This document shows, one piece after another, positions 44,052-56,058 of a stretch of DNA of 64,000 nt. The number at the start of each line of letters is the position of its first letter. The first letter of the stretch is position 1. Source of the DNA: Bacillus amyloliquefaciens DSM 7 = ATCC 23350 (lineage in GTDB: Bacteria > Bacillota > Bacilli > Bacillales > Bacillaceae). The position numbers were made by a program, and so were the translations under genes. The stretch lies in assembly GCF_000196735.1 (NCBI RefSeq), contig NC_014551.1, forward strand, positions 2,537,001-2,601,000. The letters are read 5' to 3'. The notes beneath the pieces are model-generated. The model was not told the DNA's origin, did not search any database, and saw nothing but the letters and a program-made list of their open reading frames with translations.

Positions 44052-44975
44052 TTACTGACCTCCTTGAAAAATGTTTTTGCTTATATATCGATCGCTGCCG
44101 TCAGGGAAAATAGTGACGATATTTGATCCGGCGGGCGCTTTTTTCGCTTCTTCAAGCGCTGCATAAAGAGCCGCCCCTGAAGAGCTTCCGATTAAGAGGC
44201 CTTCTTTCTCGGCCGCTTCTCTGACAAGCGAAAACGCCGTATCGTCTTCCACTGTGTAAATGGCGTCAAAATGGTTCTCGTCCATATAATCCGGGATAAA
44301 CTCCATGCCGATGCCTTCCGTTTTATGGGCATGCGGCTCTCCTCCGTTCAGGATCGAGCCTTCCGGTTCAACGATCACCGTTTTGACGGCAGGATTTTTC
44401 TCTTTTAAATAAGCTGCCGTACCGGCAAAGGTGCCGCCGGAACCCGCTCCTGCGACAAAGGTGTGGATATCCCCGCCGAGCGCGTTCCATATTTCAGGTC
44501 CGATCGTTTTATAGTAAGTCAATGGATTTACTCGGTTTTTAAATTGCAGAACGGCATAAGAATTATTAATCTCTCTCTCCAGTTCAAGCGCTTTTCGAAT
44601 GGCTCCCTGCATGCCTTCTTCTCTCGGCGTATGCACGATGTCCGCTCCGAGAGCTTTCATAATTTGCTGCTTTTCTCTGCTGAAATGCTCCGGGACGCAA
44701 AAAACGGCGCGAAGCTGATGCTTTCTGGCGCACAGAGCGAGTCCGATCCCGGTGTTTCCGGCAGTCGCTTCGATGATAACACCGCCCGGTTTCACCTTTC
44801 CCGTGCGTAGCGCATCTTCAATGAGCATTCCGCCCAGCCTGTCTTTAATGCTTCCGCCCGGATTCATCATCTCAAGTTTAGCATAAACCGCTGTTCCCTC
44901 CGGTATATCAAAATGCTTGAGACGGAGCAGCGGTGTATTTCCGATCAGTTCTGTAATATCTGTTATCGCGTTCAA
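44052..44975 (-). CDS. mccA: Cystathionine beta-synthase (O-acetylserine-dependent) MccA
   Basis: The 307-residue fold-type II PLP enzyme has PLP lysine in NPGGSIKDRLGG and motifs TAGNTGIGLAL and GAGSGGTFAGTAAY. It joins serine-type substrates with homocysteine. The start is a TTG at 44975 with AGGAGG 7 bases upstream. It is translationally adjacent to mccB and follows mtnN, consistent with recycling of homocysteine sulfur to cysteine. Confidence 0.95.
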   Translation of the reverse strand: MNAITDITELIGNTPLLRLKHFDIPEGTAVYAKLEMMNPGGSIKDRLGGMLIEDALRTGKVKPGGVIIEATAGNTGIGLALCARKHQLRAVFCVPEHFSREKQQIMKALGADIVHTPREEGMQGAIRKALELEREINNSYAVLQFKNRVNPLTYYKTIGPEIWNALGGDIHTFVAGAGSGGTFAGTAAYLKEKNPAVKTVIVEPEGSILNGGEPHAHKTEGIGMEFIPDYMDENHFDAIYTVEDDTAFSLVREAAEKEGLLIGSSSGAALYAALEEAKKAPAGSNIVTIFPDGSDRYISKNIFQGGQ

Positions 44976-45019
44976 TATGTGTCCTCCTGGAAAAGCGGAG
45001 GAGAACGAGAATCCCCCGC

Positions 45020-45715
45020 TTAGTGAATTCGTTTGATGACATTCAGGACAAGCTCAGTTGAATGAACGGCAGCCTGTTCTAAAAATTTATCAAATGAAAC
45101 GTCAGATTCTTTTCCGGCAATATCAGATAAAGCTCTGATGACAACAAAAGGCGTTTTGAACTGGTGGCACACCTGTGCGACAGCCGCAGCTTCCATTTCA
45201 ACCGCATACAAATCCGCAAATTTGGCGCGTACGTCTTCAACCCGCTTCGGATCATTCATAAAAGAATCTCCCGTAGCGATTGTGCCTTTGGCGACTTGAA
45301 TGCCGTTCAGTTCAGAAACCGCTTCCTCAGTAATACTGATCAGCTTTTCATCAGCTTTGTATGCTGCCGGAAGACCCGGCACCTGTCCGTATTCATAGTC
45401 AAACGCCGTCACATCCACGTCATGATGGCGGACATCTGTTGAGATGACGACGTCGCCTACATTCAATGTATGATGAAAACCGCCCGCTGAGCCTGTGTTA
45501 ATCACATAATCAGGTTTGAAACGGTCAAGCAGAAGCGTCGTGCTGATCGCGGCGTTGACTTTTCCGATCCCCGATTTCAGCAAGATAACTTCGACGCCTT
45601 CATAGCTGCCCGTCGTAAACTCACAGTGAGCGATCATCTCTTGTTTTGCGTCTTTCAGTTTGCTTCTTAAAATCGTAACTTCCTCTTCCATTGCTCCGAT
45701 GACTGCCAGTTTCAT
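45020..45715 (-). CDS. mtnN: 5'-methylthioadenosine/S-adenosylhomocysteine nucleosidase
   Basis: The 231-residue protein has [15 protein letters not shown], the substrate loops [16 protein letters not shown] and INTGSAGG, catalytic Asp in IRALSDIAG and [12 protein letters not shown]. It releases adenine from SAH and MTA, feeding the S-ribosylhomocysteine route to homocysteine used by mccAB. Second gene of the yrrT operon. Confidence 0.96.
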   Translation of the reverse strand: MKLAVIGAMEEEVTILRSKLKDAKQEMIAHCEFTTGSYEGVEVILLKSGIGKVNAAISTTLLLDRFKPDYVINTGSAGGFHHTLNVGDVVISTDVRHHDVDVTAFDYEYGQVPGLPAAYKADEKLISITEEAVSELNGIQVAKGTIATGDSFMNDPKRVEDVRAKFADLYAVEMEAAAVAQVCHQFKTPFVVIRALSDIAGKESDVSFDKFLEQAAVHSTELVLNVIKRIH

Positions 45716-45735
45716 TTATACACAATCCCTTCGAT

Positions 45736-46377
45736 TTACCGTTTAATCGCCTCCATTATCCAGACAAAGTCATTTTGCTGCGTAAACCGCGCGGCAAATC
45801 CCTCTTCTGAAAAGATGTTTTTCATTGTCCCGAGTGTCGGATAATGTTCCGTCTTTAAATCGTCCGCTAATTGATGATAGCCGTTTCGGATTGCTTTTTT
45901 AATTGTTTCATCATAAGCTTCATGATCTTTAAAGACGGTATCGGCAAACACTATTTTATCATGCTTCTGAAGGATTGTGCCATACTGCTTTACAGCCGTT
46001 CGCTTTTCTTCATCGGTTAAATGATGAAAGGCGTACGAGCTGACGATGGTATCTATTTGAAAAGGCGGAGCGGGAAACTCCAGAAAATCTCCGTCACTGA
46101 ACACGGCTTTGTCAGAAAGCTTGTCAGCCGCCAGTTTTCTCATTGACGGAGACGGTTCTACACCAAACACCTTTTTGTTCGCGGCGGCTAATTTCGCCGT
46201 TAAATTCCCTGTGCCCGGTCCGAACTCTAAAACGTTTGAACCTGAAAGTGCCACGATGCTGTCAAGAATATTGTCATACCCTTTAAAAACATCAGCATAT
46301 TGTTTGTCTGCCCCGTGCACTGTGGCATCATAAGTCGCTGCCCAATCTTCAAATAATGGAATAAATTCACGGCCCAT
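45736..46377 (-). CDS. yrrT: SAM-dependent methyltransferase YrrT
   Basis: The start at 46377 (GGAGAG 8 bases upstream) gives 213 residues. Motif I is NVLEFGPGTGNLTAKL, followed by GVEPSPSM and the motif around FADTVF. It is the first gene of the yrrT-mtnN-mccA-mccB-yrhC operon. The substrate is not established; its position fits a SAM-consuming step whose product SAH goes to MtnN. Confidence 0.9.
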   Translation of the reverse strand: MGREFIPLFEDWAATYDATVHGADKQYADVFKGYDNILDSIVALSGSNVLEFGPGTGNLTAKLAAANKKVFGVEPSPSMRKLAADKLSDKAVFSDGDFLEFPAPPFQIDTIVSSYAFHHLTDEEKRTAVKQYGTILQKHDKIVFADTVFKDHEAYDETIKKAIRNGYHQLADDLKTEHYPTLGTMKNIFSEEGFAARFTQQNDFVWIMEAIKR

Positions 46378-46395
46378 ATTTTTCACTCTCCATAA

Positions 46396-46418
46396 TTTAT
46401 AATTCCTATGAGTATAGT
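46396..46418 (-). promoter_or_regulatory. CymR-like box at the yrrT promoter
   Basis: The minus strand reads TATACTCATAGGAATTATAA, matching the ATAGGAATT core of CymR sites. TATACT can serve as the -10. CymR represses this operon in B. subtilis when cysteine is plentiful. Confidence 0.6.
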
Positions 46419-46560
46419 ATGGATTAATCGTGGAACAGTTCCTATCCTATCACAAAAAAGAATGGAAGGGTACTAAAATACTTTGGGATTATTGCGCAAT
46501 TACGGCAGAAAGGCTTATACTTTCATTGACTCAGAAGAAAAATCAGGAGGATCTGTACTG

Positions 46561-46764
46561 ATGAATTTTCAATTGGATTTAATCAAAGATAAAGTAGAAT
46601 TTTTCGAAGCGGCATCTTTGCAGGAGCTTGAAAAGAAAATAAACGTTCAGATTGAAAACAACCAGGCGATTATGCTTCGCGTCCGTTCTGTATCCCATCA
46701 GGTGACGGCCGTTGACGGCAGAATCCTTTACAGCGCGTCGGTGCATTTTTCAGCTGACGTATGA
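46561..46764 (+). CDS. yrzA: DUF2536 protein YrzA
   Basis: The ATG at 46561 (AGGAGG upstream) gives 67 residues, the length of B. subtilis YrzA: MNFQLDLIKDKVEFFEAASL, then QNNQ-type beta segment QIENNQAIMLRVRSVSHQVT. It is a small soluble protein of unknown function, divergent from yrrT. Confidence 0.85.
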   Translation: MNFQLDLIKDKVEFFEAASLQELEKKINVQIENNQAIMLRVRSVSHQVTAVDGRILYSASVHFSADV

Positions 46765-46767
46765 CAG

Positions 46768-46800
46768 AAAAAAGCAGCTGAATAATCAGCTGCTTTTTTG
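46768..46800. terminator. Bidirectional terminator yrzA/yrrS
   Basis: AAAAAAGCAGCTGA and TCAGCTGCTTTTTT flank ATAA, a perfect 14-bp stem. Confidence 0.9.
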
Positions 46801-46803
46801 CGG

Positions 46804-47520
46804 TTATTTTAACGTTTCTACTTTTGTCGGCTTCCAGCCTTTTTTGTCTTTCCAAGTGATGGTGACCTGATACTTTTTGCCGTTCGTTTTGTCTAAAACT
46901 TTACCCTTCGCATCTTGCGGGCTTCCATTGTTTCCGAGCCACAGCACTGTCATGTGATCTTTTGACACGCCTGTTGCGTAAGAGATGGCGTCAAGCATTT
47001 CGGACCAGTCTTCAGAGCTTGAGTCATACGTCGCCGCATGTTCTCCCGTCTGCTTTGTTCCGACCGCTTTCCATTTTGGGTTAACAATTGTTTTCTCGAC
47101 ATCGCTTGATGAGCCGCCCTCTGTTATTTTTGCTTCTTTAAAAGGATCGCTTGAATCAGAGTCTTTTTTGCTGCTGTCATCACTTTTCGATGAATCATCG
47201 TCTTTTTTGCTGTCAGAGTCTGAAGATGAATCAGATGTGTCCTTATCCTGTTTATCTTTTTTGTCATCGTCTGATGCCTTATCTTTTTTGCTGTCTTTTA
47301 TGTCTTCATCGGATGTCTGCTTCGTCTTGCCTGATGCAGGTGTTTCCTGCTTCTGGCTCGTGTCCGCTTTTTCGCTCACGTCGCTCGACGGACTGTTGAT
47401 GAAGAGGCTGACTGCAACGACGACAATAAGAATAGATACGATAGCAATTAAAATGTTAAGCACCATATTTGCTTTTCTGCGCTTATCACGGTTTTCAAAA
47501 CGAGATTGTTTATTGCTCAA
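46804..47520 (-). CDS. yrrS: DUF1510 membrane-anchored protein YrrS
   Basis: The 238-residue product has one N-terminal membrane segment (about 19-45, VLNILIAIVSILIVVVAVSLFI). A low-complexity linker of K, D and S repeats follows (about 50-125), then the DUF1510 domain (about 145-238, NPKWKAVGTKQTGEHAATYD). It is predicted to face the wall side. The TTG start has GGAG upstream. It lies downstream of pbpI and is co-transcribed with it in B. subtilis; a role in spore or wall synthesis is suspected. Confidence 0.9.
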   Translation of the reverse strand: MSNKQSRFENRDKRRKANMVLNILIAIVSILIVVVAVSLFINSPSSDVSEKADTSQKQETPASGKTKQTSDEDIKDSKKDKASDDDKKDKQDKDTSDSSSDSDSKKDDDSSKSDDSSKKDSDSSDPFKEAKITEGGSSSDVEKTIVNPKWKAVGTKQTGEHAATYDSSSEDWSEMLDAISYATGVSKDHMTVLWLGNNGSPQDAKGKVLDKTNGKKYQVTITWKDKKGWKPTKVETLK

Positions 47521-47583
47521 TCATTCTGCACTCCTTTATCCCTCTTGCTCAGCATATATTTTAACATGGGCTGAGCGGTTGTT

Positions 47584-49338
47584 CTATGTCTGATTTGTTT
47601 CATTTTCATGTACCTTTTTAACAATATCATAAAACACTGTATTTGTCAGAGCCTTATCCCCCGGCGTGTCCATGTGCAGCACCACGAGAGCGTATTTCGG
47701 CTTGTCCGCGGGAAAGTATCCCGCAAACCATTTGTGGTAAAGCGTCTGTTTTTCTTTTGTGAACATTCCCGTCTGGGCCGTTCCCGATTTGCCTGCTATC
47801 TCATACGGCAGATCCTGAAACCTTCGGCCGGTTCCTTTCGGTGAGGTGACGACTTCTCTGAGAATTTTTTGAAGCTGCTGCGCCGTATATTTGTCGATGT
47901 TTTCCCCTTTTAACGGCTGATCTTTGAATGACGCCATCGTCGTTTTGTTTTTGTATTCAATTTTGTCCGCAATTTTGACTTGTTTTTTTTCACCGCCGCG
48001 CGCGATCGCCGCCATCATATTGGCGACTTCAAGAGGCGTGACTTTCACGTTTTTTTGCCCGATCGCCGTCTGTGCGACGGCTTTTTTTACGGTTTTGTCT
48101 TTGTCATCTCCCCAAATGACCCCGCTTTTTTCATTATACAGCTGCCTGAATCCGTCTTCCCGGTACAGCTTGCCTTCCCAGCCCGCCCGCTGTGTGAGAC
48201 CTAGTTTTTCCGCCATGTTTTCAATAACGGAATCATCTTTTTTGATCAATTTTTCCGCAAGACTTGTAAACGTATAATTGCAGCTTTGGGCAAAGCTTTC
48301 TCCAAAACTGAGCGTGCCTTTGTCATCCCCCGGCTCTCCGTACAGGTTGAGATTGCAGTTAAAGGATGTGCCCGGCTTCACTTCGTTTTGTTCTATTGCG
48401 GCTGCGGCGATCACCGTTTTAAACACTGATCCCGGATAAATCGGCGTCAGCATGTAATTTTGCAGTGTCTGCTGCTTTGACATGTCAGCGTCAGGCTTTG
48501 ATACCATTCCGAGCACACTGCTTTTTTCAATGTCTAAAAGGACGGCTCCCCCCTTTTTTAACCCGCGGTCTTTCAATACATCTTCCATTGCTTCTTGAAT
48601 ATTGCGGTCGATGGAGGTTTTGACTTGCAGCGGATAAAACGCGTTTGCTTCAGCCGTATATTTGACGTCCATTCCGAATAAAGGGTTTCCCCTTCCGTCG
48701 ACATGATACAAAAGTTTTGTGTCCTGATCCGCCAGTAAAAACTCATCAAACGACCGCTCCATCCCGCTTGTCCCGATTTTTGCCGTGATCGGCAGTTCCT
48801 TCCTCCCGGGGTATTTCTTTTTCAAAAGCTCAGGGTCCTGGTTTGTCGCGCCCAACAGATGAGCGGCTATGTTTGTTTCTTTGCTGTCTTTCATATATAC
48901 GCCGTAAATGCCGGGATATTTCAAAGAATTGATATTTGCCACGGATTGTTTCGTCAAATGTTTTATTTTTCTGCTGTTCAGGATCACCGGTTTTTTTGCT
49001 TCCGTGAGCAGCTGCCTGAGCTCCCCCTGTTTCATTCCGAGAATGTCTGATACCCGGTCAACCGGCCAATCCTGCGTCACGAGAAAGGGAAACAGTATGA
49101 CGGCAGGCTGCTTTTTTCCGGTCAGCTCTTTGCCGTTCCGATCAAGAAAAGAGCCGCGTCCGTCTGAAATAAGGACTTCTTCCGTCCGCTGCTTGACGCT
49201 TTCCTGAATCAGATTAATATTGGATTTTGAAAAAGATTCTGTAAAAAACAGCTGAATTTCAGCCAGCCTAGCAAGCAGAAAGAAAAACACGAGCAGAAAA
49301 CAAATCACGGCCGTTTTCAGCCTTTTTGATACGATCAT
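47584..49338 (-). CDS. pbpI: Class B penicillin-binding protein PbpI
   Basis: Starting at 49338 gives 584 residues, as in B. subtilis PbpI. There is one N-terminal membrane segment, a dimerisation domain (about 45-250) and a transpeptidase domain with SVFK ([10 protein letters not shown]), SCN ([10 protein letters not shown]) and KSGT ([10 protein letters not shown]). It cross-links peptidoglycan; in B. subtilis it acts in sporulation. Its ribosome site GAGGTG lies in the 3' arm of the greA terminator. Confidence 0.95.
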   Translation of the reverse strand: MIVSKRLKTAVICFLLVFFFLLARLAEIQLFFTESFSKSNINLIQESVKQRTEEVLISDGRGSFLDRNGKELTGKKQPAVILFPFLVTQDWPVDRVSDILGMKQGELRQLLTEAKKPVILNSRKIKHLTKQSVANINSLKYPGIYGVYMKDSKETNIAAHLLGATNQDPELLKKKYPGRKELPITAKIGTSGMERSFDEFLLADQDTKLLYHVDGRGNPLFGMDVKYTAEANAFYPLQVKTSIDRNIQEAMEDVLKDRGLKKGGAVLLDIEKSSVLGMVSKPDADMSKQQTLQNYMLTPIYPGSVFKTVIAAAAIEQNEVKPGTSFNCNLNLYGEPGDDKGTLSFGESFAQSCNYTFTSLAEKLIKKDDSVIENMAEKLGLTQRAGWEGKLYREDGFRQLYNEKSGVIWGDDKDKTVKKAVAQTAIGQKNVKVTPLEVANMMAAIARGGEKKQVKIADKIEYKNKTTMASFKDQPLKGENIDKYTAQQLQKILREVVTSPKGTGRRFQDLPYEIAGKSGTAQTGMFTKEKQTLYHKWFAGYFPADKPKYALVVLHMDTPGDKALTNTVFYDIVKKVHENETNQT

Positions 49339-49376
49339 AAAAAACACCTCATCCACATTTTGGACGAGGTGTTTCA
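49339..49376 (-). terminator. greA terminator that contains the pbpI ribosome site
   Basis: AAACACCTC (49374-49366) and GAGGTGTTT (49350-49342) form the stem and T6 follows. The GAGGTG arm is 6 bases from the pbpI ATG at 49338. Confidence 0.85.
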
Positions 49377-49390
49377 TTGTTAAACGGATC

Positions 49391-49864
49391 TTATGAAATT
49401 TTCACAATTTTCACGAGCATTTCTCCGCCCGGCGTCTGAACTGTCACTTCTTCGTCCACTTTTCTGCCGAGCAGGCTTTTTGCGATTGGCGAGTCGTTTG
49501 AGATTTTTCCTTCAAACGGATCAGCTTCAGCGCTTCCGACAATCGTGTAAGATTCTTCTTCACCGTCGGGCAATTCGATGAATGATACGGTTTTTCCCAA
49601 ACCGACTACATTTGAACCGCCGTCATCCTCGATGATTTTCGCATTGCGGATCATGTTTTCAAGCGTCGTGATGCGCCCTTCCACAAATGCCTGTTCTTCT
49701 TTTGCGGAATCATACTCAGAGTTCTCTGACAGATCTCCGAAGCTTCTTGCGATTTTAATGCGTTCTACTACTTCTTTACGTTTAACCGTTTTCAATTGCT
49801 CTAATTCTTGTTCAAGTTTTTGTTTTCCTTCGTGAGTCATCGGAAAAACTTTTTCTTGTGCCAT
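49391..49864 (-). CDS. greA: Transcription elongation factor GreA
   Basis: The 157-residue protein has the N-terminal coiled coil ([18 protein letters not shown]; tip acidic residues in [14 protein letters not shown]) and C-terminal FKBP-like domain ([20 protein letters not shown]). It stimulates RNA cleavage in stalled RNA polymerase. AAGGAGTG precedes the ATG. Confidence 0.97.
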   Translation of the reverse strand: MAQEKVFPMTHEGKQKLEQELEQLKTVKRKEVVERIKIARSFGDLSENSEYDSAKEEQAFVEGRITTLENMIRNAKIIEDDGGSNVVGLGKTVSFIELPDGEEESYTIVGSAEADPFEGKISNDSPIAKSLLGRKVDEEVTVQTPGGEMLVKIVKIS

Positions 49865-50039
49865 GTTCCTTCACTCCTTGGTGGTTGTCCCTCAACAATA
49901 ACGTGTGATTATGTATGAGAGCATAAACGAAAAAATCAAGAATGAGAACACAGGGCAGTCCTCGTTCTTCTCTCCCATATAGGTACTGTTTATCTTAAAC
50001 TGAATGTGTGTTTTCTGCAAATGTTTCGGTTTATAAACA

Positions 50040-50072
50040 GGGAAAGAAGGGAACTGTCTCATTCCCTTCCAG
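50040..50072 (-). terminator. Terminator of udk
   Basis: GGAAGGGAA and TTCCCTTC flank TGAGACAG, then TTTCCC on the minus strand. Confidence 0.6.
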
Positions 50073-50117
50073 CCTATACATAATATGGTCTGAGTTATTT
50101 ATGTCTATGCTATGGTA

Positions 50118-50753
50118 TTACAAAATTGCATTTTGTTCAAGGATCGTTTGAATCTTCGTGACCATCAGATCAATTGCGACGTGGTTTTGTCCGCCTTCCG
50201 GAATAATGATGTCCGCGTAGCGTTTCGTCGGTTCAACAAACTGATTGTGCATCGGTCTGACGACGGACACATACTGCTCAATGACAGAATCGATTGAACG
50301 GCCTCTTTCGTTAATATCTCTCATAATCCGTCTGATGATACGGAGATCCGCGTCCGTGTCGACATAAAGTTTCATATCCATGAGGTCGCGAAGTCTTTTA
50401 TCTTCGAGGACGAGAATGCCTTCCAGAATAATGACATCCTTCGGCTCAACCGGAATGGTTTCCTCAGAACGCGTATGCAGTTTATAATCATAAATCGGCT
50501 TTTCTATCGGCCGGTAATTCAAAAGCTCTTGAATATGCTCGATTAAATAGTCATTATCAAATGCGAGCGGGTGATCATAGTTTGTGTTCAGCCTTTCTTC
50601 AAACGGAAGATGGCTTTGGTCTTTATAATAAAGGTCTTGCTGGATCATTAAAATCGAGTGTCCTTTAAACTGTTCATAGATGGAACGGGTGACGCTTGTT
50701 TTTCCTGATCCGGACCCTCCTGCGATGCCTATAACTACAGGACTCTTACCCAT
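50118..50753 (-). CDS. udk: Uridine kinase
   Basis: The 211-residue protein has the P-loop [19 protein letters not shown] and NYDHPLAFD. It phosphorylates uridine and cytidine for pyrimidine salvage. It starts 6 bases after yrrO. Confidence 0.97.
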   Translation of the reverse strand: MGKSPVVIGIAGGSGSGKTSVTRSIYEQFKGHSILMIQQDLYYKDQSHLPFEERLNTNYDHPLAFDNDYLIEHIQELLNYRPIEKPIYDYKLHTRSEETIPVEPKDVIILEGILVLEDKRLRDLMDMKLYVDTDADLRIIRRIMRDINERGRSIDSVIEQYVSVVRPMHNQFVEPTKRYADIIIPEGGQNHVAIDLMVTKIQTILEQNAIL

Positions 50754-50759
50754 TGGTGA

Positions 50760-52028
50760 TTACTTCCCCTTTCTCATCATGTTGCTCGGATAAATCTTTT
50801 TGTCTACTTTAAATGTAACGATTTGCAGGGGATGGCGGGCAGCATCAAGCTCGTTTCCGTCTTCGTCCCAAATAGTGCCGATTGTGAATGTGAAATTGTC
50901 GATTTCAGGACCGAAAAATTCCACTTCGTCACCTTGTTTAAAGAAATTGCGCTGCTGGAGCGTCACCATTTGAGTTTCCTCGTTATACGCGAGCACGAGA
51001 CCGGCAAAATCAAATGTTGTTTTCTTTCCGTGTTCGCCGAACATCTGCTCTTCATACCCGGGCGTGCCTTCAAAGAAAGCAGGCGCGGTATCCCGGTTTG
51101 CACATTTGTCCAGCTCATCCAGCCATTCTTTTTGAATGACAAAGTTTTCAGGATCAGCGCAGTATGCGTCGATGACTTTGCGATACACGCTGACAACCGT
51201 CGCAACGTAATGAATCGATTTCATCCGGCCTTCAATTTTCAGGCTGTCGATACCCATCTCGATCATTTGCGGAATGGATTCAATCAATTTTAAATCTTTC
51301 GGGCTCATCGCAAACGGAGCGTCTTCTTCGTCATAGAGCGCGACCGCGTTTGCACCGTCTGTCTGATACAGATCATAATCCCAGCGGCAGGACTGACAGC
51401 AGCCGCCGCGGTTGGAATCCCGGGCCGTCATGTGATTGCTCAGCACGCATCGTCCTGAATAAGCGATACACATAGCGCCGTGGATAAAGGTTTCAATTTC
51501 AATATCCACCTTTTCCTTCATTTCTTTAATTTCCAGTCCGCTCGTTTCACGGGCAAGCACCACGCGGTCAAGCCCTTCTTCTTTCCAGAACTGCACCGCT
51601 TTCCAGTTTGAAAGGGACTGCTGTGTGCTGAGGTGAATTTCTACGTCCGGGGCCACTCTCCGGCATGTTTCAATAATCAGCGGATCAGCGACGATAATTC
51701 CGGCAACTTTTGCGTCTCCCAACGCTTTTAAGTATTCTTCCAGACCGTCCATATTTTCATTATGGGCGAAAATGTTTGTTGTCACATATATTTTTGCCCC
51801 GTATTTTTTGGCAAATTCTACGCCCTCTGCGATTTCTTCTATTGAGAAGTTATCCGCATTTGAGCGGAGTCCGTATTCCTGTCCTCCGATAAAAACCGCG
51901 TCCGCTCCGTAATGAACAGCAATTTTTAATTTTTCAAGGTTTCCTGCCGGAGCAAGGAGTTCAGGTTTTTTCGTAATGACGCGTTTTCCGTTTACGACTT
52001 TGGAAATGGTTTGATTTACGGCTGTCAT
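50760..52028 (-). CDS. trhP2: tRNA U34 hydroxylation protein TrhP2 (YrrO, peptidase U32 family)
   Basis: The ATG at 52028 (GGAGG 9 bases upstream) gives 422 residues. It has PELLAPAGNLEKLKIAVHYG, the U32 signature EIETFIHGAMCIAYSGRC and the Cys cluster SNRGGCCQSCRW that would hold an iron-sulfur cluster. With TrhP1 it makes 5-hydroxyuridine at the tRNA wobble position from prephenate; TrmR next door then methylates it. Confidence 0.93.
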   Translation of the reverse strand: MTAVNQTISKVVNGKRVITKKPELLAPAGNLEKLKIAVHYGADAVFIGGQEYGLRSNADNFSIEEIAEGVEFAKKYGAKIYVTTNIFAHNENMDGLEEYLKALGDAKVAGIIVADPLIIETCRRVAPDVEIHLSTQQSLSNWKAVQFWKEEGLDRVVLARETSGLEIKEMKEKVDIEIETFIHGAMCIAYSGRCVLSNHMTARDSNRGGCCQSCRWDYDLYQTDGANAVALYDEEDAPFAMSPKDLKLIESIPQMIEMGIDSLKIEGRMKSIHYVATVVSVYRKVIDAYCADPENFVIQKEWLDELDKCANRDTAPAFFEGTPGYEEQMFGEHGKKTTFDFAGLVLAYNEETQMVTLQQRNFFKQGDEVEFFGPEIDNFTFTIGTIWDEDGNELDAARHPLQIVTFKVDKKIYPSNMMRKGK

Positions 52029-52045
52029 CCGTTGCACCCTCCTTT

Positions 52046-52975
52046 TTAATAGACCGTTTCTTTAAAGAAGAATCCTGTGTCGATGCTTCTGTTCACAGGC
52101 TGAATGCTTTCAATCCGCTCTATCCAGCTCTCTTTTTTCTCTTCGTATGTCTCTCGGCTTTCGAAGCACAGATCGATTGCTTCTCTGTACATGCGGGTCA
52201 CTTCAGTTAAGTATTCAGGAGACTTCAAAACTCCGTCGATTTTGAAAGAATCGATGCCGGCGTCCATCAGGTCCTCTAATTCATCAATCATGCACACATC
52301 GTTCGGGCTCATGATGTGCGTGCCGTTTTCATCTTCAAAAATCGGGTATTTATTGCCCCGTTCCTTGTCATGCAGAAACATTCCCGCTTCTTTTTTCTTC
52401 TGTTCGATGTCCATGACTTTTCCCTGGTATTCGAAGTAATGGCCCACTAGTGAACGCTTCGATTGGAACATGCACGTCATGCCGTGGATTTGAATTTCAA
52501 TTTCCACTTCGGCGTTCTCTTTTATGTCAATGATGCTGTCCATATTTAATTCCTTAGCCAGCACTGCCCGCCGTGCGCCTTTGCGTCCCCAGTAATTGCA
52601 GGAATAGTAGTTGGTACCCGTTGTTTCCGTGCTCCAGTGCAGTTTGAGATCGGGAGCCGCTTCACGCGCCGCCATTAAAACGGCCGGATCACCGAAAACA
52701 GCCGCATCAACGCCGGCCTCCTGCAAAAAGGCAAGATAGCCGTTCAGCTCGTCCACTTTTTCGTTGTGAAAAATAGCATTGACGGCGGCGTACACTTTCG
52801 CGCCTTCCTGATGAGCTGTCTTTACGGCTTCTTTTATATCTTCTCTTGAAAATTCACCGGCCAGTCTCAGGCCGTATCTCTGTTCTCCGACTAACAGGGC
52901 CGTTGCGCCCGCTTGAATGAGCGGAAGAATATCCTGTACAGAAGTCGGAGTCACCAAAAGTTCAGGTTTTTTCAT
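52046..52975 (-). CDS. trhP1: tRNA U34 hydroxylation protein TrhP1 (YrrN, peptidase U32 family)
   Basis: The ATG at 52975 (GAGGTG 7 bases upstream) gives 309 residues, the length of B. subtilis YrrN. U32 motifs are EIEIQIHGMTCMFQSKRSLVG, FEDENGTHIMSPNDVCMI and DSFKIDGVLKS. It works with TrhP2 on wobble uridine; the usual GGC-C cluster of TrhP2 is absent, as expected for this subunit. Confidence 0.92.
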   Translation of the reverse strand: MKKPELLVTPTSVQDILPLIQAGATALLVGEQRYGLRLAGEFSREDIKEAVKTAHQEGAKVYAAVNAIFHNEKVDELNGYLAFLQEAGVDAAVFGDPAVLMAAREAAPDLKLHWSTETTGTNYYSCNYWGRKGARRAVLAKELNMDSIIDIKENAEVEIEIQIHGMTCMFQSKRSLVGHYFEYQGKVMDIEQKKKEAGMFLHDKERGNKYPIFEDENGTHIMSPNDVCMIDELEDLMDAGIDSFKIDGVLKSPEYLTEVTRMYREAIDLCFESRETYEEKKESWIERIESIQPVNRSIDTGFFFKETVY

Positions 52976-52981
52976 GATCAT

Positions 52982-54878
<1,897 letters not shown>

Positions 54879-54945
54879 ACAAGTATTTTCCTCCCAACAG
54901 CTCTTATACTACATGATTCATGTGCATTCGGCAATTTATTACAAA

Positions 54946-54981
54946 AAAAAGCCGAAGCACATATGCGCTCCGGCTTTTTCT
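54946..54981 (-). terminator. Terminator of the alaS-yrzL-yrrK-yrzB operon
   Basis: AAAAAGCCGGAGCGC and GTGCTTCGGCTTTTTTT form the stem around ATAT. Confidence 0.85.
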
Positions 54982-54988
54982 GTTCATT

Positions 54989-55270
54989 TTATTCTTCGTC
55001 TTCTTCCGCTAAAAACGTGTTCAGCGTTTCTTCGATCATTTCCCACTCTTCATCAGTTTCAATCGGCATCAGTTCGCCGTCTTCACCGTTTTCGTTCGGT
55101 TCGAAGCTTGAAGCGTGAATTTCGATTTCATCATCGTCTTGAGCATCAATCGGATAATAAAGTACGTAAGATTTGTTGAATGTGTCGTTTTCAAATGTGA
55201 ACAGCACTTCGCAAAGCTGTTCGTTGCCTTGATCATCGACAATTGTAATGTGTTTTTCGCCGTGTTCCAT
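54989..55270 (-). CDS. yrzB: DUF1292 protein YrzB
   Basis: The ATG at 55270 (GAGGTG upstream) gives 93 residues, very acidic, with the DUF1292 core ([40 protein letters not shown]). Function unknown; it regularly follows the RuvX-type gene in Firmicutes. Confidence 0.9.
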   Translation of the reverse strand: MEHGEKHITIVDDQGNEQLCEVLFTFENDTFNKSYVLYYPIDAQDDDEIEIHASSFEPNENGEDGELMPIETDEEWEMIEETLNTFLAEEDEE

Positions 55271-55282
55271 TTCTTTCACCTC

Positions 55283-55699
55283 TTAGTTTAAACTGTCCAG
55301 ATATCCTTGAAGGATCATGACAGCCGCCATTTTATCAATGACTTTTTTTCGTTTTTGCCTGCTGACGTCAGCCGCGATCAGCATTTTTTCAGCCGCCATC
55401 GTCGTCAGACGCTCGTCCCACAGCACAACAGGGACATTGTACGCTGTTTCAAGCAGTTTCGCAAATGTTTGGCTGGCTTCGCCTCTCGGACCGATCGTCC
55501 CGTTCATGTTTTTCGGAAAACCGAGCACGATCTTCTCTACATTATAGTCTTTCATCAGCTCGGATAAACGGTCCAGACCGTAATCTCCTTCAGCCTCGTT
55601 TATTTTTATCGTCTCAATGCCTTGAGCGGTCCAGCCCATTTCATCGCTTAAAGCTACGCCGAGTGTTTTCGTACCAAGATCAAGTCCCAATATTCTCAT
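55283..55699 (-). CDS. yrrK: YqgF/RuvX family nuclease YrrK
   Basis: The 138-residue RNase H-like protein has [19 protein letters not shown] with the first acidic residue, [26 protein letters not shown] and [14 protein letters not shown]. The family acts in rRNA 5'-end maturation and resembles Holliday-junction resolvases. It is three bases from yrzB. Confidence 0.93.
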
Positions 55700-55707
55700 G
55701 AATGTAT

Positions 55708-55974
55708 TTACGCCTCTTTATGCTGTTCTAGATAGGATTTTACCAATTCCTCGATTAATTCGTCACGTTCCAGTTTGCGAATTAAGTTCCGGGCGTCGCG
55801 ATGCCTAGGAATGTATGCAGGATCTCCAGACAGCAAGTATCCGACAATCTGGTTGATAGGATTGTACCCCTTTTCCTGAAGCGCATCATATACCGTATTC
55901 AGCACTTCTTCGACGTTTGTTTCAGCAGAATCATCGGAGAAATTAAATTTCATCGTTTTATCAAACGAGCTCAC
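55708..55974 (-). CDS. yrzL: IreB family regulatory phosphoprotein YrzL
   Basis: The GTG at 55974 (GAGGTG 7 bases upstream) gives 88 residues, as in B. subtilis Yrz[41 protein letters not shown] and [16 protein letters not shown]. The family (UPF0297) includes E. faecalis IreB, a substrate of the PASTA kinase IreK. The longer frame to 56007 lacks a ribosome site. Confidence 0.92.
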
Positions 55975-56058
55975 CGTTTTGCACCTCTTTCCCAAATTCG
56001 CAGGCAAAGTTCAGCCTGAGGTCCTCATCTTATCATCATTCTACACTAGTTGAAAGGA

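Noticed and set aside
47140-47370. Serine/leucine-rich plus-strand ORFs at yrrS
   Set aside because: They are antisense to the K/D/S-rich linker of yrrS and arise from its repetitive codons.
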